Source: Oscillospiraceae bacterium
GTDB lineage: Bacteria > Bacillota > Clostridia > Oscillospirales > Oscillospiraceae
Direction: 5' to 3'
Assembly (NCBI GenBank): GCA_015068335.1
Contig: SVKT01000068.1
Location: 1 to 8,399, forward strand
DNA: 8,399 nucleotides
Shown here: positions 1-5,676 of the stretch, one piece after another
How positions within the stretch are numbered: the first letter of the stretch is position 1
Layout of the letters: each line of letters opens with the position of its first letter
Made by a program: the position numbers and the translations under genes
Notes under the pieces: generated by a model
Seen by the model: only the letters and a program-made list of their open reading frames with translations
What the model was told of the DNA's origin: nothing
The model's database searches: none

Positions 1-1
1 T

Positions 2-286
2 GTGGAGCAGGACGCCTGCATCGGGTTTCTCCGCCGCCAAGCCGCGCTGCTGCACCCCAGGATCATCGTGTGTCTGGGCCGCATCGCCGCCAAGGCCATT
101 ATCAAGGAGGACTTCAAGATCACCCAGGAACACGGCCAGTGGTTTGCCCGGGGCGGCGTGCAGATGACCGCCATCTACCACCCCGCCGCCCTGCTGCGGG
201 ATGTGAGCAAACGCCCCGAAACCTTTGAGGATCTGAAATCTATCCAGTCCAAGATCCGGGAACTGTGCGACCGCACAGAGGTATGA
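2..286 (+). CDS. Uracil-DNA glycosylase, family 4, C-terminal part (5' end outside window)
   Basis: This reading frame enters from the left edge, so only the last 94 or so residues are present and the GTG at base 2 is just an internal Val codon. The product is the C-terminal half of a type 4/5 uracil-DNA glycosylase, which excises uracil from DNA as the first step of base excision repair. The visible match is the segment with LHPRIIVCLGRIAAKAII (a beta strand followed by the LGxxAAKA turn), then the HGQWF element, then the family motif HPAALLRD that inserts into the DNA minor groove, followed by a C-terminal helix with KRPETFEDLKSI. Members of this group carry an Fe-S cluster, but only part of that region would lie in this fragment. 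A perfect hairpin terminator follows the stop codon by 8 bases, so this is the last gene of its transcript. Confidence 0.87.
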   Translation: MEQDACIGFLRRQAALLHPRIIVCLGRIAAKAIIKEDFKITQEHGQWFARGGVQMTAIYHPAALLRDVSKRPETFEDLKSIQSKIRELCDRTEV

Positions 287-294
287 ATACGATC

Positions 295-326
295 AAACCT
301 CCTATGGATACCATAGGAGGTTTTTT
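295..326 (+). terminator. Rho-independent terminator after the uracil-DNA glycosylase gene
   Basis: A perfect 13-bp stem, AAACCTCCTATGG (295-307) with CCATAGGAGGTTT (311-323), closes a 3-base ATA loop and runs into a six-T tract (321-326). It lies 8 bases after the glycosylase stop. It also lies just beyond the stop of the convergent small gene at 338-505, but on that strand the U tract is only TTT, so it would be a weaker terminator there. Confidence 0.9.
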
Positions 327-337
327 CCGCCCGCGCG

Positions 338-505
338 TCAAAACTCTGCCGCCTGCTGCTGCAATTCCTCAAAAGAGGATATATCATCTTTTTGCTTTAA
401 TTTCTCCTGTACCTCCGGGGACAGCCCATAAAAATACTCATAGGCCGACAGGTCCTGATCCAGCAGGTCCGAAAGGCAGAGATACCCGGGATTCGAATCT
501 TCCAT
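338..505 (-). CDS. Small hypothetical protein, 55 aa, acidic
   Basis: Function not recognised. The frame is open as far as an ATG at 562, but the convincing start is the ATG at 503-505. It is preceded by GGAGGTG with 6-base spacing, while the upstream ATG has no such site. The 55-aa product begins MEDSNPGYL and is rich in Asp, Glu and Gln, with no signal peptide or membrane segment. The central stretch SAYEYFYGLSPEVQEKL and the later SSFEELQ resemble a recurring pattern in short clostridial proteins (a YFYxLxPxxQ helix followed by SFEEL), but this is from memory and no function is known to me. The gene converges on the glycosylase gene and is divergent from the dehydrogenase/flavoprotein operon, sharing a gap of 112 bp with it. 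No clear promoter was found on its strand. Confidence 0.6.
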   Translation of the reverse strand: MEDSNPGYLCLSDLLDQDLSAYEYFYGLSPEVQEKLKQKDDISSFEELQQQAAEF

Positions 506-555
506 CTGCTTCACCTCCGCTTCCAGTATTGCCGAAAAAGCGCGGAAAACACATC

Positions 556-584
556 TTTTCATCCGCTTTCATCTGTGGTATCCT
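556..584 (+). promoter_or_regulatory. Probable sigma-A promoter of the dehydrogenase-like/flavoprotein operon
   Basis: TTTTCA (556-561, 4 of 6 matches to the -35 consensus) is separated by 17 bases from TATCCT (579-584), which carries an upstream TGG that makes it an extended -10. Transcription would begin near 591 and leave a leader of about 27 nt. The -10 is imperfect, so this is a candidate supported by spacing and position. Confidence 0.42.
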
Positions 585-617
585 GTATCCATATCATCGT
601 GAAAACGAGGGATCTCT

Positions 618-1829
618 ATGAATTATTACCAGGTCGACGGCCGGACGGCCGTCTCCCTTTCCCCGCTGCCGCTGCCGGAAGCGACGGAAACCGGCGCGCC
701 GGAACTGTTTCTTTTTTTCCGTGACCCCGGGTGCAGCCCTGCGGTCTTTCGCCCCGCCGACCCCCGCCAGTTGACGGCAGAAACGGCGGACGTCCGCTGG
801 CTGGACCCCGCCAGGCTGGGCGCTTTGCCGCAACTTCCCGAAAGCATCCGCTCCGCCGCGAATGTGCGTCACCCCCGCTGGCAGGACGCCCTCCGCTTCA
901 CCGCCCCGAAGCAGGGCAAAAAGCGTGTGCATCTGCTGGCGGCAGGCGATGTGGGCAGCACGCTGCTGACCGCGCTGAAACTGCTGGGCGGCGACTGCAT
1001 CTCCACCATCGGCGTCTGCGATCTGAACGAAGCCACCGTGCAGCGCTGGTGCACGGAACTGGGGCAGATCGCCTGGCCGTGGGACTACGACGCGCTGCCG
1101 GAGGTGGAGGCCGTTTCTGCCGACAATCTCTTCGCCTGCGACGTGTTCATCTTCGCCGCCACAAAGGCCATCCCGCCGGTGGGCAGTGAGATCCGGGACG
1201 TCCGTATGGCGCAGTTTGCCGCCAACCGCCCTCTGGTGGAACATTTTGCCCGTCAGGCACGCAAGGCAAAGTTCGGCGGTTTGTTTATGGTGCTTTCCGA
1301 CCCCGTCGACCCCCTGTGTAAGGCCGCGTGGCTGGCCTCCAATCAGGACGAGGCGGGGCATTTGGACCATCTCGGTCTCCTGCCGGAGCAGGTGCAGGGC
1401 TTCGGTCTCGGCGTGATGAACGCCCGGGCAGCCTACTACGCAAAGCAGGACGCCCGCTTCGCCTCCTTCCTGACCGAGGGCCGCGCCTTCGGCCCCCACG
1501 GCCGGGGTCTTGTCATCGCCAACTCCGTCACCCATTACGACGACGCCCTCTCCCGGGAACTGACCGAGGCGGTGGAGACCGCCAACCTCCGCATCCGGGA
1601 ACTTGGCTTCAAGCCCTACGTGGCGCCCGCCGTTTCCTCCGGCGCGATGCAGTTGCTGCTGACTCTGCGGGGCCAGTGGCATTGCAGTTCTCTGTGTCTG
1701 GGCGGCGTGTGGTTCGGCACCCGAAACCGCTTCACAGCCCACGGTGTGGAAATGGAGACCCTCTCCCTGCCGGACGCGCTTTTTGCCCGCTTGCAGGAAA
1801 CGGAAGCGGCCCTGAAAACCATTCTTTGA
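618..1829 (+). CDS. Divergent lactate/malate dehydrogenase-like NAD(P)-binding protein, 403 aa
   Basis: The start ATG follows a GAGGGA ribosome site. Residues 1-100 form an N-terminal extension not seen in classical lactate dehydrogenase, which is about 310-320 aa. A Rossmann nucleotide-binding fold starts at 103 with AAGDVGST (108-115), a GxGxxG loop with the first Gly replaced by Ala, and ends its second strand with VCDLN, where Asp135 would hold the ribose. SDPVDPLCKAAW (227-238) lines up with the dehydrogenase motif SNPVDxxTxxAW, GVMNARAAYY (265-274) with the substrate motif containing Asp-Ser-Ala-Arg, and FGPHGRG (291-297) with GEHGDS, which carries the catalytic His (His294 here). By eye the catalytic Asp partner and the Asn of SNPVD are replaced, so the substrate may not be lactate or malate. 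The flavoprotein gene follows after 12 bp. Fold confidence is high; specific function is unknown. Confidence 0.8.
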   Translation: MNYYQVDGRTAVSLSPLPLPEATETGAPELFLFFRDPGCSPAVFRPADPRQLTAETADVRWLDPARLGALPQLPESIRSAANVRHPRWQDALRFTAPKQGKKRVHLLAAGDVGSTLLTALKLLGGDCISTIGVCDLNEATVQRWCTELGQIAWPWDYDALPEVEAVSADNLFACDVFIFAATKAIPPVGSEIRDVRMAQFAANRPLVEHFARQARKAKFGGLFMVLSDPVDPLCKAAWLASNQDEAGHLDHLGLLPEQVQGFGLGVMNARAAYYAKQDARFASFLTEGRAFGPHGRGLVIANSVTHYDDALSRELTEAVETANLRIRELGFKPYVAPAVSSGAMQLLLTLRGQWHCSSLCLGGVWFGTRNRFTAHGVEMETLSLPDALFARLQETEAALKTIL

Positions 1830-1841
1830 GGAGATGATGGT

Positions 1842-2882
1842 ATGCTGACCGTCATAAACCTGAATCCCACAGGCGAGCCCCGCCTGTCCGGCATTCTGAA
1901 CCAGGCGCTGGGCGATCGCTCGCACCGCACCCTCCCCGCCCTGACAGAGCCGCTGCGCAACTGCCGTCTCCTGTTCGCAGTCTCCCTCGGGGCGAACGGC
2001 GTGAACCACGCTCTCTATGACCTGCTGGCCTTCCTCCGCAGCCATCCCGGCTGCCTGCAAGGCTGCGTGGGCGGCGTGCTGGTGGACGGAAGCGGGAACC
2101 TGTACACCAAGACCGCAGCGCGGGAACTGGTGCTGGCGGCGTCGCTGGCAGGCTGCTCGTTCATTGGCCGTCCGCTGGTGGAGGCCACCGGCGACCTGCG
2201 CAACTTCGCCGTGCAGGCCAAAAACGCCGCCTGCTCGCTGGAAGAGGCCTACGCGCTGGCTGCCGCCGATCTGGTGCAGCGCATCCTCGCCTTCGCTCCC
2301 GTCAAAACCAAGTGCCCCAAACTTCTGGTGCTCCACGCGTCCAGTCACCGCACCTCCAACACGATGGCCCTGTGGAGCCGGGTGCGGGCAGGACTGGCAG
2401 ACAAGTGCGACATCAAGGAAGTCGGCCTGCGAAACGGCACGCTGGAAGATTGCTCCGGCTGCCCCTACACGATGTGCCTCCACTTCGGCGAACAGGGCGA
2501 GTGCTTCTACGGCGGCGTGATGGTGCAGGAGGTCTATCCCGCCATCCGGGAGGCGGACGCAGTGATCCTGCTCTGCCCCAACTACAACGACGCCCTCTCG
2601 GCCAACCTGACCGCCGCCATCAACCGCCTCACCGCCCTCTACCGCACCACGCCCTTTACCGACAAGGCGGTGTTCGCGATGGTGGTCTCCGGTTACTCCG
2701 GCGGCGACATCGTGGCCAGCCAGGTGATCTCCGCCCTGAATATGAACAAGGGCTTCCGCCTGCCGGCTGGCTTCTGTATGCTGGAAACCGCCAACGACGC
2801 CGGCACCGCCATCCACCTGCCCGGCATCGAGGACCGGCTGGCACAGTTTACTGAAAATATATTATGTCAACTTGTTGAGTGA
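1842..2882 (+). CDS. Two-domain flavoprotein, NADPH-dependent FMN reductase/Isf-like, 346 aa
   Basis: The start ATG lies 8 bases after GAGGAG, which overlaps the end of the upstream gene, so the two are cotranscribed and probably translationally linked. The C-terminal half is a flavodoxin-fold FMN reductase domain. Strand LLVLHAS leads into the phosphate-binding loop SSHRTSNT (167-174), then a cysteine segment DCSGCPYTMC..GEC, then ADAVILLCPNYNDALSANL (238-256), which is the isoalloxazine-side loop, and VVSGYSGGD (281-289). Four cysteines (204, 207, 212, 221) are spaced CX2CX4CX8C, a looser version of the compact motif that binds a 4Fe-4S cluster in iron-sulfur flavoproteins. Residues 40-150 (LLFAVSLGANGVNHALYDLL onward) look like a second, degenerate flavodoxin-like domain, which makes the protein roughly twice the usual size. 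It likely passes electrons to or from the neighbouring dehydrogenase-like protein; that role is inferred from context. Confidence 0.8.
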   Translation: MLTVINLNPTGEPRLSGILNQALGDRSHRTLPALTEPLRNCRLLFAVSLGANGVNHALYDLLAFLRSHPGCLQGCVGGVLVDGSGNLYTKTAARELVLAASLAGCSFIGRPLVEATGDLRNFAVQAKNAACSLEEAYALAAADLVQRILAFAPVKTKCPKLLVLHASSHRTSNTMALWSRVRAGLADKCDIKEVGLRNGTLEDCSGCPYTMCLHFGEQGECFYGGVMVQEVYPAIREADAVILLCPNYNDALSANLTAAINRLTALYRTTPFTDKAVFAMVVSGYSGGDIVASQVISALNMNKGFRLPAGFCMLETANDAGTAIHLPGIEDRLAQFTENILCQLVE

Positions 2883-2885
2883 AGA

Positions 2886-2918
2886 AAGGCACACCGTTTC
2901 CGGTGTGCCTTCTTTTTT
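2886..2918 (+). terminator. Terminator after the flavoprotein gene, probably bidirectional
   Basis: A perfect 11-bp stem, AAGGCACACCG (2886-2896) with CGGTGTGCCTT (2901-2911), has loop TTTC and is followed by C and six Ts (2913-2918). It starts 4 bases after the flavoprotein stop. The convergent membrane-protein gene on the other strand stops at 2917-2919, so the same hairpin sits directly after that stop; its trailing sequence on that strand, TCTTC, is a weaker U tract. Confidence 0.9.
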
Positions 2919-3561
2919 ACATCCGGTCGTCCCAACCGTCATAGTCCAGCGACATCCCATCCTCCACCTGCGTGTTTTGCAGGAGAACACCCGTGCTGTC
3001 CCGAGCCTCCACACGAACGCGGATGATGTCCGCAGTTTCCGTCTCCGTGATGAAATATCGTCTGCCGTCACTTCCGGTCACCGCTTCAACGGAGAGCACC
3101 TGCTCCTGCTCCGACTGCCAGTCTCTCACATAGAGGGTCACACTGCTCACAGCGGCGTCATTGATGCAACCAAAAATCACCTGCGGGTACACGCCCTCCT
3201 CCGGGTCCCAGGAGTACCAGGCATACATCACATCCACAGCCTGCTGCGTCCGCGCCACGGGCCACGCAAAGCCGGGCTGCCAGCCCCGCCACGGCGTCCA
3301 GCGGGCGCAGGAGAGCATCAGCATCTCCTCGCTTCCCGCCGCAAACACCCGGGCACTTCCAAAGCCCGTATGGTAACGGTCCCGCACTTGAAATTCCACG
3401 TTCATCGTATCCGTGAAGAACAGACGCTCCTGCCGGCGCAGCGCACTCCCCGGCGTCAGACCGTACAGTCCCGCAGCGCTGCAAACCAGCACCAGAACGC
3501 ACAGTCCGGCCAGCGCCCGCAGCGCCTTTTTCCGGCGGGTGGGCAGCCTCTCTTTTTTCAT
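2917..3561 (-). CDS. Single-pass membrane protein of unknown function, 214 aa (third gene of padR operon)
   Basis: Not recognised as a named family. The N-terminus is strongly basic (MKKERLPTRRKKALR), followed by one hydrophobic segment at about residues 15-35 (ALAGLCVLVLVCSAAGLYGL). This predicts an inside-to-outside anchor with an extracytoplasmic domain of about 175 residues. That domain is rich in Trp and Tyr, with WTPWRGW (88-94), MYAWYSW (112-118) and a C-terminal acidic tail (DYDGWDDRM), and looks mainly beta-strand. Its ATG overlaps the stop of the upstream HAAS gene as ATGA, and an AAGGAGG site lies just before it, so translation is coupled. The arrangement suggests the two membrane proteins act together outside the cell membrane, perhaps as a sensor or regulator of an envelope component. 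Confidence 0.75.
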   Translation of the reverse strand: MKKERLPTRRKKALRALAGLCVLVLVCSAAGLYGLTPGSALRRQERLFFTDTMNVEFQVRDRYHTGFGSARVFAAGSEEMLMLSCARWTPWRGWQPGFAWPVARTQQAVDVMYAWYSWDPEEGVYPQVIFGCINDAAVSSVTLYVRDWQSEQEQVLSVEAVTGSDGRRYFITETETADIIRVRVEARDSTGVLLQNTQVEDGMSLDYDGWDDRM

Positions 3562-4295
3562 ACCGCCGCCTCCTTCCAGGGAAGTTCCACCGTGAAATCA
3601 TAGCGGTGTCCGTTCTGGTCGTATGTAAATTCCAGTACCTCGCCCCATTTCACAGGCACATAGATCAGCCATTGCTGCTGTCCGCTGAACACTCTGCCCG
3701 TGACCTCCCGGCCATCCGGCGCGCTGAACGCGCCCCGCAACTGGGGCGTTTTCCGCAAGGGATTTTCACTGTACCAGGTGACGGCCACCCAGGCGGTGGT
3801 CTCCGCCGCCTCCGGGTCTTCCAGCCCCACCTGATAGAGTCGCATCGTCACACCGTCCACCGTCCGGCGCAGATCGATCTCCGTCAATTCCTCGGCAACA
3901 GGCAGGTCAGTATCTCCCATTCTGATATAAGCCATATCCCACTCCCGCAGCGGCCAGAAGCGGGCCGCCAGATGATCCTTCACCTGTCCGCCCAGATTCC
4001 ACAGGGGCGAGAGCATACAAAGCAGCAGCACCAGCGTCAGCGCCCGGGCGACATACCCCACCGCCAGCCACCCCAGGGGATACTGCCGGTTCAGTTCCCG
4101 GCCCACTTCCGCCGGGTCGCCCATCAGTGCCAGCGTGCGTTCCTCTGCCAGCGCCGCATCGTAGCCAAGTTCCAGAAGGCTGCAAATATGGTCTTCCATA
4201 TGGGCGTCCAGTTCGGCGCAGGCCTGCGCCCGCTCTTCCTTCGTCAGGCTGCGCAACTGCGCTCTGACCGTGTCACAGTAGGTTTTCCGATCCAT
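3558..4295 (-). CDS. HAAS/DUF1700-type membrane protein, 245 aa (second gene of padR operon)
   Basis: The frame is open back to 4400, but the ATG at 4293-4295 is the start. AAAGGAGG lies 5 bases ahead of it, and the longer form would run into padR. Residues 1-72 (MDRKTYCDTV to LNRQY) form an alpha-helical HAAS-type domain, with the hallmark pattern of an acidic helix (AELDAHMEDHICSLLELGYD) followed by EERTLALMGDPAEVGRELN. Such domains are typically encoded next to PadR regulators and sit in the cytoplasm as part of the regulatory module. One membrane segment lies at about 74-97 (LGWLAVGYVARALTLVLLLCML). Residues 100-245 form a beta-rich domain, presumably outside, that I do not recognise. The gene follows padR after 38 bp and overlaps the next gene by 4 bp. 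It probably transmits an envelope signal; that is inference. Confidence 0.8.
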   Translation of the reverse strand: MDRKTYCDTVRAQLRSLTKEERAQACAELDAHMEDHICSLLELGYDAALAEERTLALMGDPAEVGRELNRQYPLGWLAVGYVARALTLVLLLCMLSPLWNLGGQVKDHLAARFWPLREWDMAYIRMGDTDLPVAEELTEIDLRRTVDGVTMRLYQVGLEDPEAAETTAWVAVTWYSENPLRKTPQLRGAFSAPDGREVTGRVFSGQQQWLIYVPVKWGEVLEFTYDQNGHRYDFTVELPWKEAAV

Positions 4296-4300
4296 TCGTG

Positions 4301-4308
4301 CCTCCTTT
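4301..4308 (-). promoter_or_regulatory. Ribosome binding site that fixes the HAAS gene start
   Basis: AAAGGAGG on the - strand lies 5 bases before the ATG at 4293-4295. Upstream in-frame Met codons that would lengthen the protein by up to 35 residues lack a comparable site, so the shorter 245-aa product is preferred. Confidence 0.8.
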
Positions 4309-4333
4309 CCGCGCATCTCTTTCGGCCCGGCCA

Positions 4334-4672
4334 TCAGGCCGGATCCAGCCCGGCGCTGGCGCGCAGCACTGCGTTCACGGCGCCGGCGTAGGCTTCCCAC
4401 GCGTCCTTTTCCGTTTTCAGCGCTTCGCCGCCCTTGCGGGTAAGGTGATAGTACTTCCGCATCCGGCCTGTGGGCGCCTCCTGCTGATAGGCTTCCACCA
4501 ACCCCTCCTTTTCCAGTCCGTGCAGAACGGGATACAGCGTCCCCTCCTTCATTTCAAAGGTTCGGTCGCTGCGGCGGGCCAGTTCCAGGATCATCTGATA
4601 GCCGTACATATCCTCCCCCGCCAGCAGAGAAAGCACCAGCAACTGGGTATGCTCGATCGCCTGTTTTTTCAT
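4334..4672 (-). CDS. PadR-family transcriptional regulator, 112 aa
   Basis: The ATG is preceded by AGGAGG at 6 bases. The protein has the full PadR-type winged helix: LLVLSLLAGEDMYGYQM (helix 1-2, with the typical YGYQM turn), ILELARRSDRTFEMKEGTLYPVLHGLEKEGLVEAY (recognition helix with the GTLYPxLxxLExxGLV signature, residues about 43-59), the wing PTGRMRKYYHLTRKG (68-82), and a short C-terminal helix for dimerisation. PadR proteins usually repress their own operon and respond to small molecules or envelope stress. Here padR is first in a three-gene operon with the HAAS protein and a second membrane protein, and its promoter lies inside a long palindrome. This predicts autorepression. The short C-terminal domain, about 25 residues, places it with the small PadR subgroup. 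Confidence 0.93.
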   Translation of the reverse strand: MKKQAIEHTQLLVLSLLAGEDMYGYQMILELARRSDRTFEMKEGTLYPVLHGLEKEGLVEAYQQEAPTGRMRKYYHLTRKGGEALKTEKDAWEAYAGAVNAVLRASAGLDPA

Positions 4673-4695
4673 AGAATGCCTCCTGTCAAAACATA

Positions 4696-4740
4696 ATACC
4701 TAGCATCTCTATGCATATTATACATAGAAACGCTAGGTAT
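4696..4740 (-). promoter_or_regulatory. 45-bp palindromic operator over the padR promoter
   Basis: The left arm, ATACCTAGC then TCTATG and ATA (4696-4717), mirrors the right arm around base 4718. I count 19 of 22 matching positions, with mismatches only at arm positions 10, 12 and 19. It covers the whole -10 box, the spacer and the edge of the -35. The inner dyad TCTATG..CATAGA (4708-4713 and 4723-4728) and the outer dyad TACCTAGC..GCTAGGTA (4697-4704 and 4732-4739) are each exact. Dimeric PadR repressors bind such dyads, so this is the likely binding site, perhaps for two dimers. Confidence 0.82.
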
Positions 4741-4745
4741 GTCAA
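4717..4745 (-). promoter_or_regulatory. Consensus sigma-A promoter of the padR operon
   Basis: On the - strand the sequence reads TTGACA (4745-4740), a 17-base spacer, then TATAAT (4722-4717), identical to consensus in both hexamers and in spacing. Transcription would start near 4710, giving a leader of about 37 nt with an AGGAGG site. So strong a promoter under a large palindrome is a classic layout for a gene kept silent by its own product. Confidence 0.92.
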
Positions 4746-4747
4746 GC

Positions 4748-4779
4748 AAAACACACGGATGGCTGGGCCATCCGTGTGT
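4748..4779 (-). terminator. Terminator of the tmcAL-lipoprotein operon
   Basis: A perfect 13-bp stem, ACACACGGATGGC (4751-4763) with GCCATCCGTGTGT (4767-4779), closes a 3-base loop. On the - strand it is followed by a short U tract (TTTT ending at 4748). It begins 8 bases after the lipoprotein stop codon and ends 2 bases before the -35 box of the padR promoter. Confidence 0.85.
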
Positions 4780-4787
4780 CTGCATCA

Positions 4788-5672
4788 TTATTTCTCTGTT
4801 TCCAGACCCAGCAGCAGTTTGCCCTGTGCGCTGAGGTAGGGATCCAGCCAGTCATAGGAGAAATGGAACTCCTGCGGGCCTGCGGCATAGGGCGCCAACT
4901 CGTAGGCAGAGAAGGTCACCGTCATACCGGTTTCATTGAAAGACACCGCATAACTGCTCCAATCCGCAACGATTGTCTCGTGATCCTCCCAGTACATCTC
5001 GATGGGGATCCACTCGTTTGCACCCTGAACCTGCCCGGCCTGCCGAAGGATCTCTTCCGCCACGGCTTTCTGCAATTCTTCCCCGTCGCCCAGCAGTTTT
5101 ACATCCAGAAAAGTCCCGGTTTCCAGATCGAAGTTCCAGCCCATATGGTATGTATTGGGGTGTGCGCCGCCGGTATAACTGTAATAGACGCCCGCCACGC
5201 TGACCATCCGTTCTGTCTGGTAAATACCGCAGGCCAGATCCATCACATAGCCGCCCATCCATTCGGAGTCAAATTCCTCCATCATCGCCAGATGTTCTTT
5301 GGCGGAGGCGGTCATACCCTCGATGTCCGCGGTCTGTGTCCATTCTTCAAACTTCCCGTTAAAGGTCTGCGCCGCAGACAGCGCAGAGCGTTCTTTCTCG
5401 TTTTCCGCATCAACGAGTTGGGTTCCGTCTCCACGATAGACGGTCAGCGTGGGGATCCGGAAGGCATAGGTCACCAGCGGGGTGCCGTCCTCCGTTTTTT
5501 TCGTCCCCTCAAAGGCCGTGGTCTCCGCCACGAAAGAAAGGGCGCCCGGCCTGTCCGGGGTCTGCTCTTCCGTCTTTCCCGTGGGATCATCGACCTGTCC
5601 GTCCGGTTTCTTTTTTCCGCAGCCCGTCAGCAACAGCGCCAGCAGCAGCAAAACAGCAATTCTCTTTCTCAT
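4788..5672 (-). CDS. Lipoprotein with DUF3298-like domain, 294 aa
   Basis: The start ATG (5670-5672) has AAAGGAG 7 bases ahead; the frame is open further upstream but that part lies inside tmcAL. The N-terminus MRKRIAVLLLLALLLTGC is a lipoprotein signal peptide, with lipobox LTGC and lipidated Cys18, followed by a Lys/Asp-rich linker (about 19-42). The remainder, exported and anchored to the outer face of the membrane, matches the DUF4163/DUF3298 pair seen in RsiV-like and PdaC-like proteins. A strand TYAFRIPTLTVY starts the first part, YYSYTGGAHPNTYHMGWNFDLETGTFLDV (163-191) is the GGAHPN signature, and ELAPYAAGPQEFHFSYDWL (258-276) ends the second. Its exact role is unknown; relatives bind lysozyme or cell-wall ligands or accompany deacetylases. 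Its start lies 4 bases after the tmcAL stop, so both are on one transcript. Confidence 0.85.
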   Translation of the reverse strand: MRKRIAVLLLLALLLTGCGKKKPDGQVDDPTGKTEEQTPDRPGALSFVAETTAFEGTKKTEDGTPLVTYAFRIPTLTVYRGDGTQLVDAENEKERSALSAAQTFNGKFEEWTQTADIEGMTASAKEHLAMMEEFDSEWMGGYVMDLACGIYQTERMVSVAGVYYSYTGGAHPNTYHMGWNFDLETGTFLDVKLLGDGEELQKAVAEEILRQAGQVQGANEWIPIEMYWEDHETIVADWSSYAVSFNETGMTVTFSAYELAPYAAGPQEFHFSYDWLDPYLSAQGKLLLGLETEK

Positions 5673-5676
5673 AGCA

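Noticed and set aside
482..515. GGGATTCGAATCTTCC resembles a tRNA T-loop (TTCGAAT)
   Set aside because: The flanks do not form the 5-bp T stem, no acceptor or anticodon stem can be built, and the sequence is inside the small gene.
594..2816. A 740-codon open frame on the - strand across both redox genes
   Set aside because: It lies fully antisense to two well-supported genes, has Gly/His/Gln/Val-rich composition with no domain, and no ribosome site. Long antisense frames are common in GC-rich coding DNA.
4708..4728. Possible mobile-element inverted repeat at the padR promoter
   Set aside because: The dyad is centred on a promoter with no transposase gene or target duplication nearby, so an operator is the better reading.
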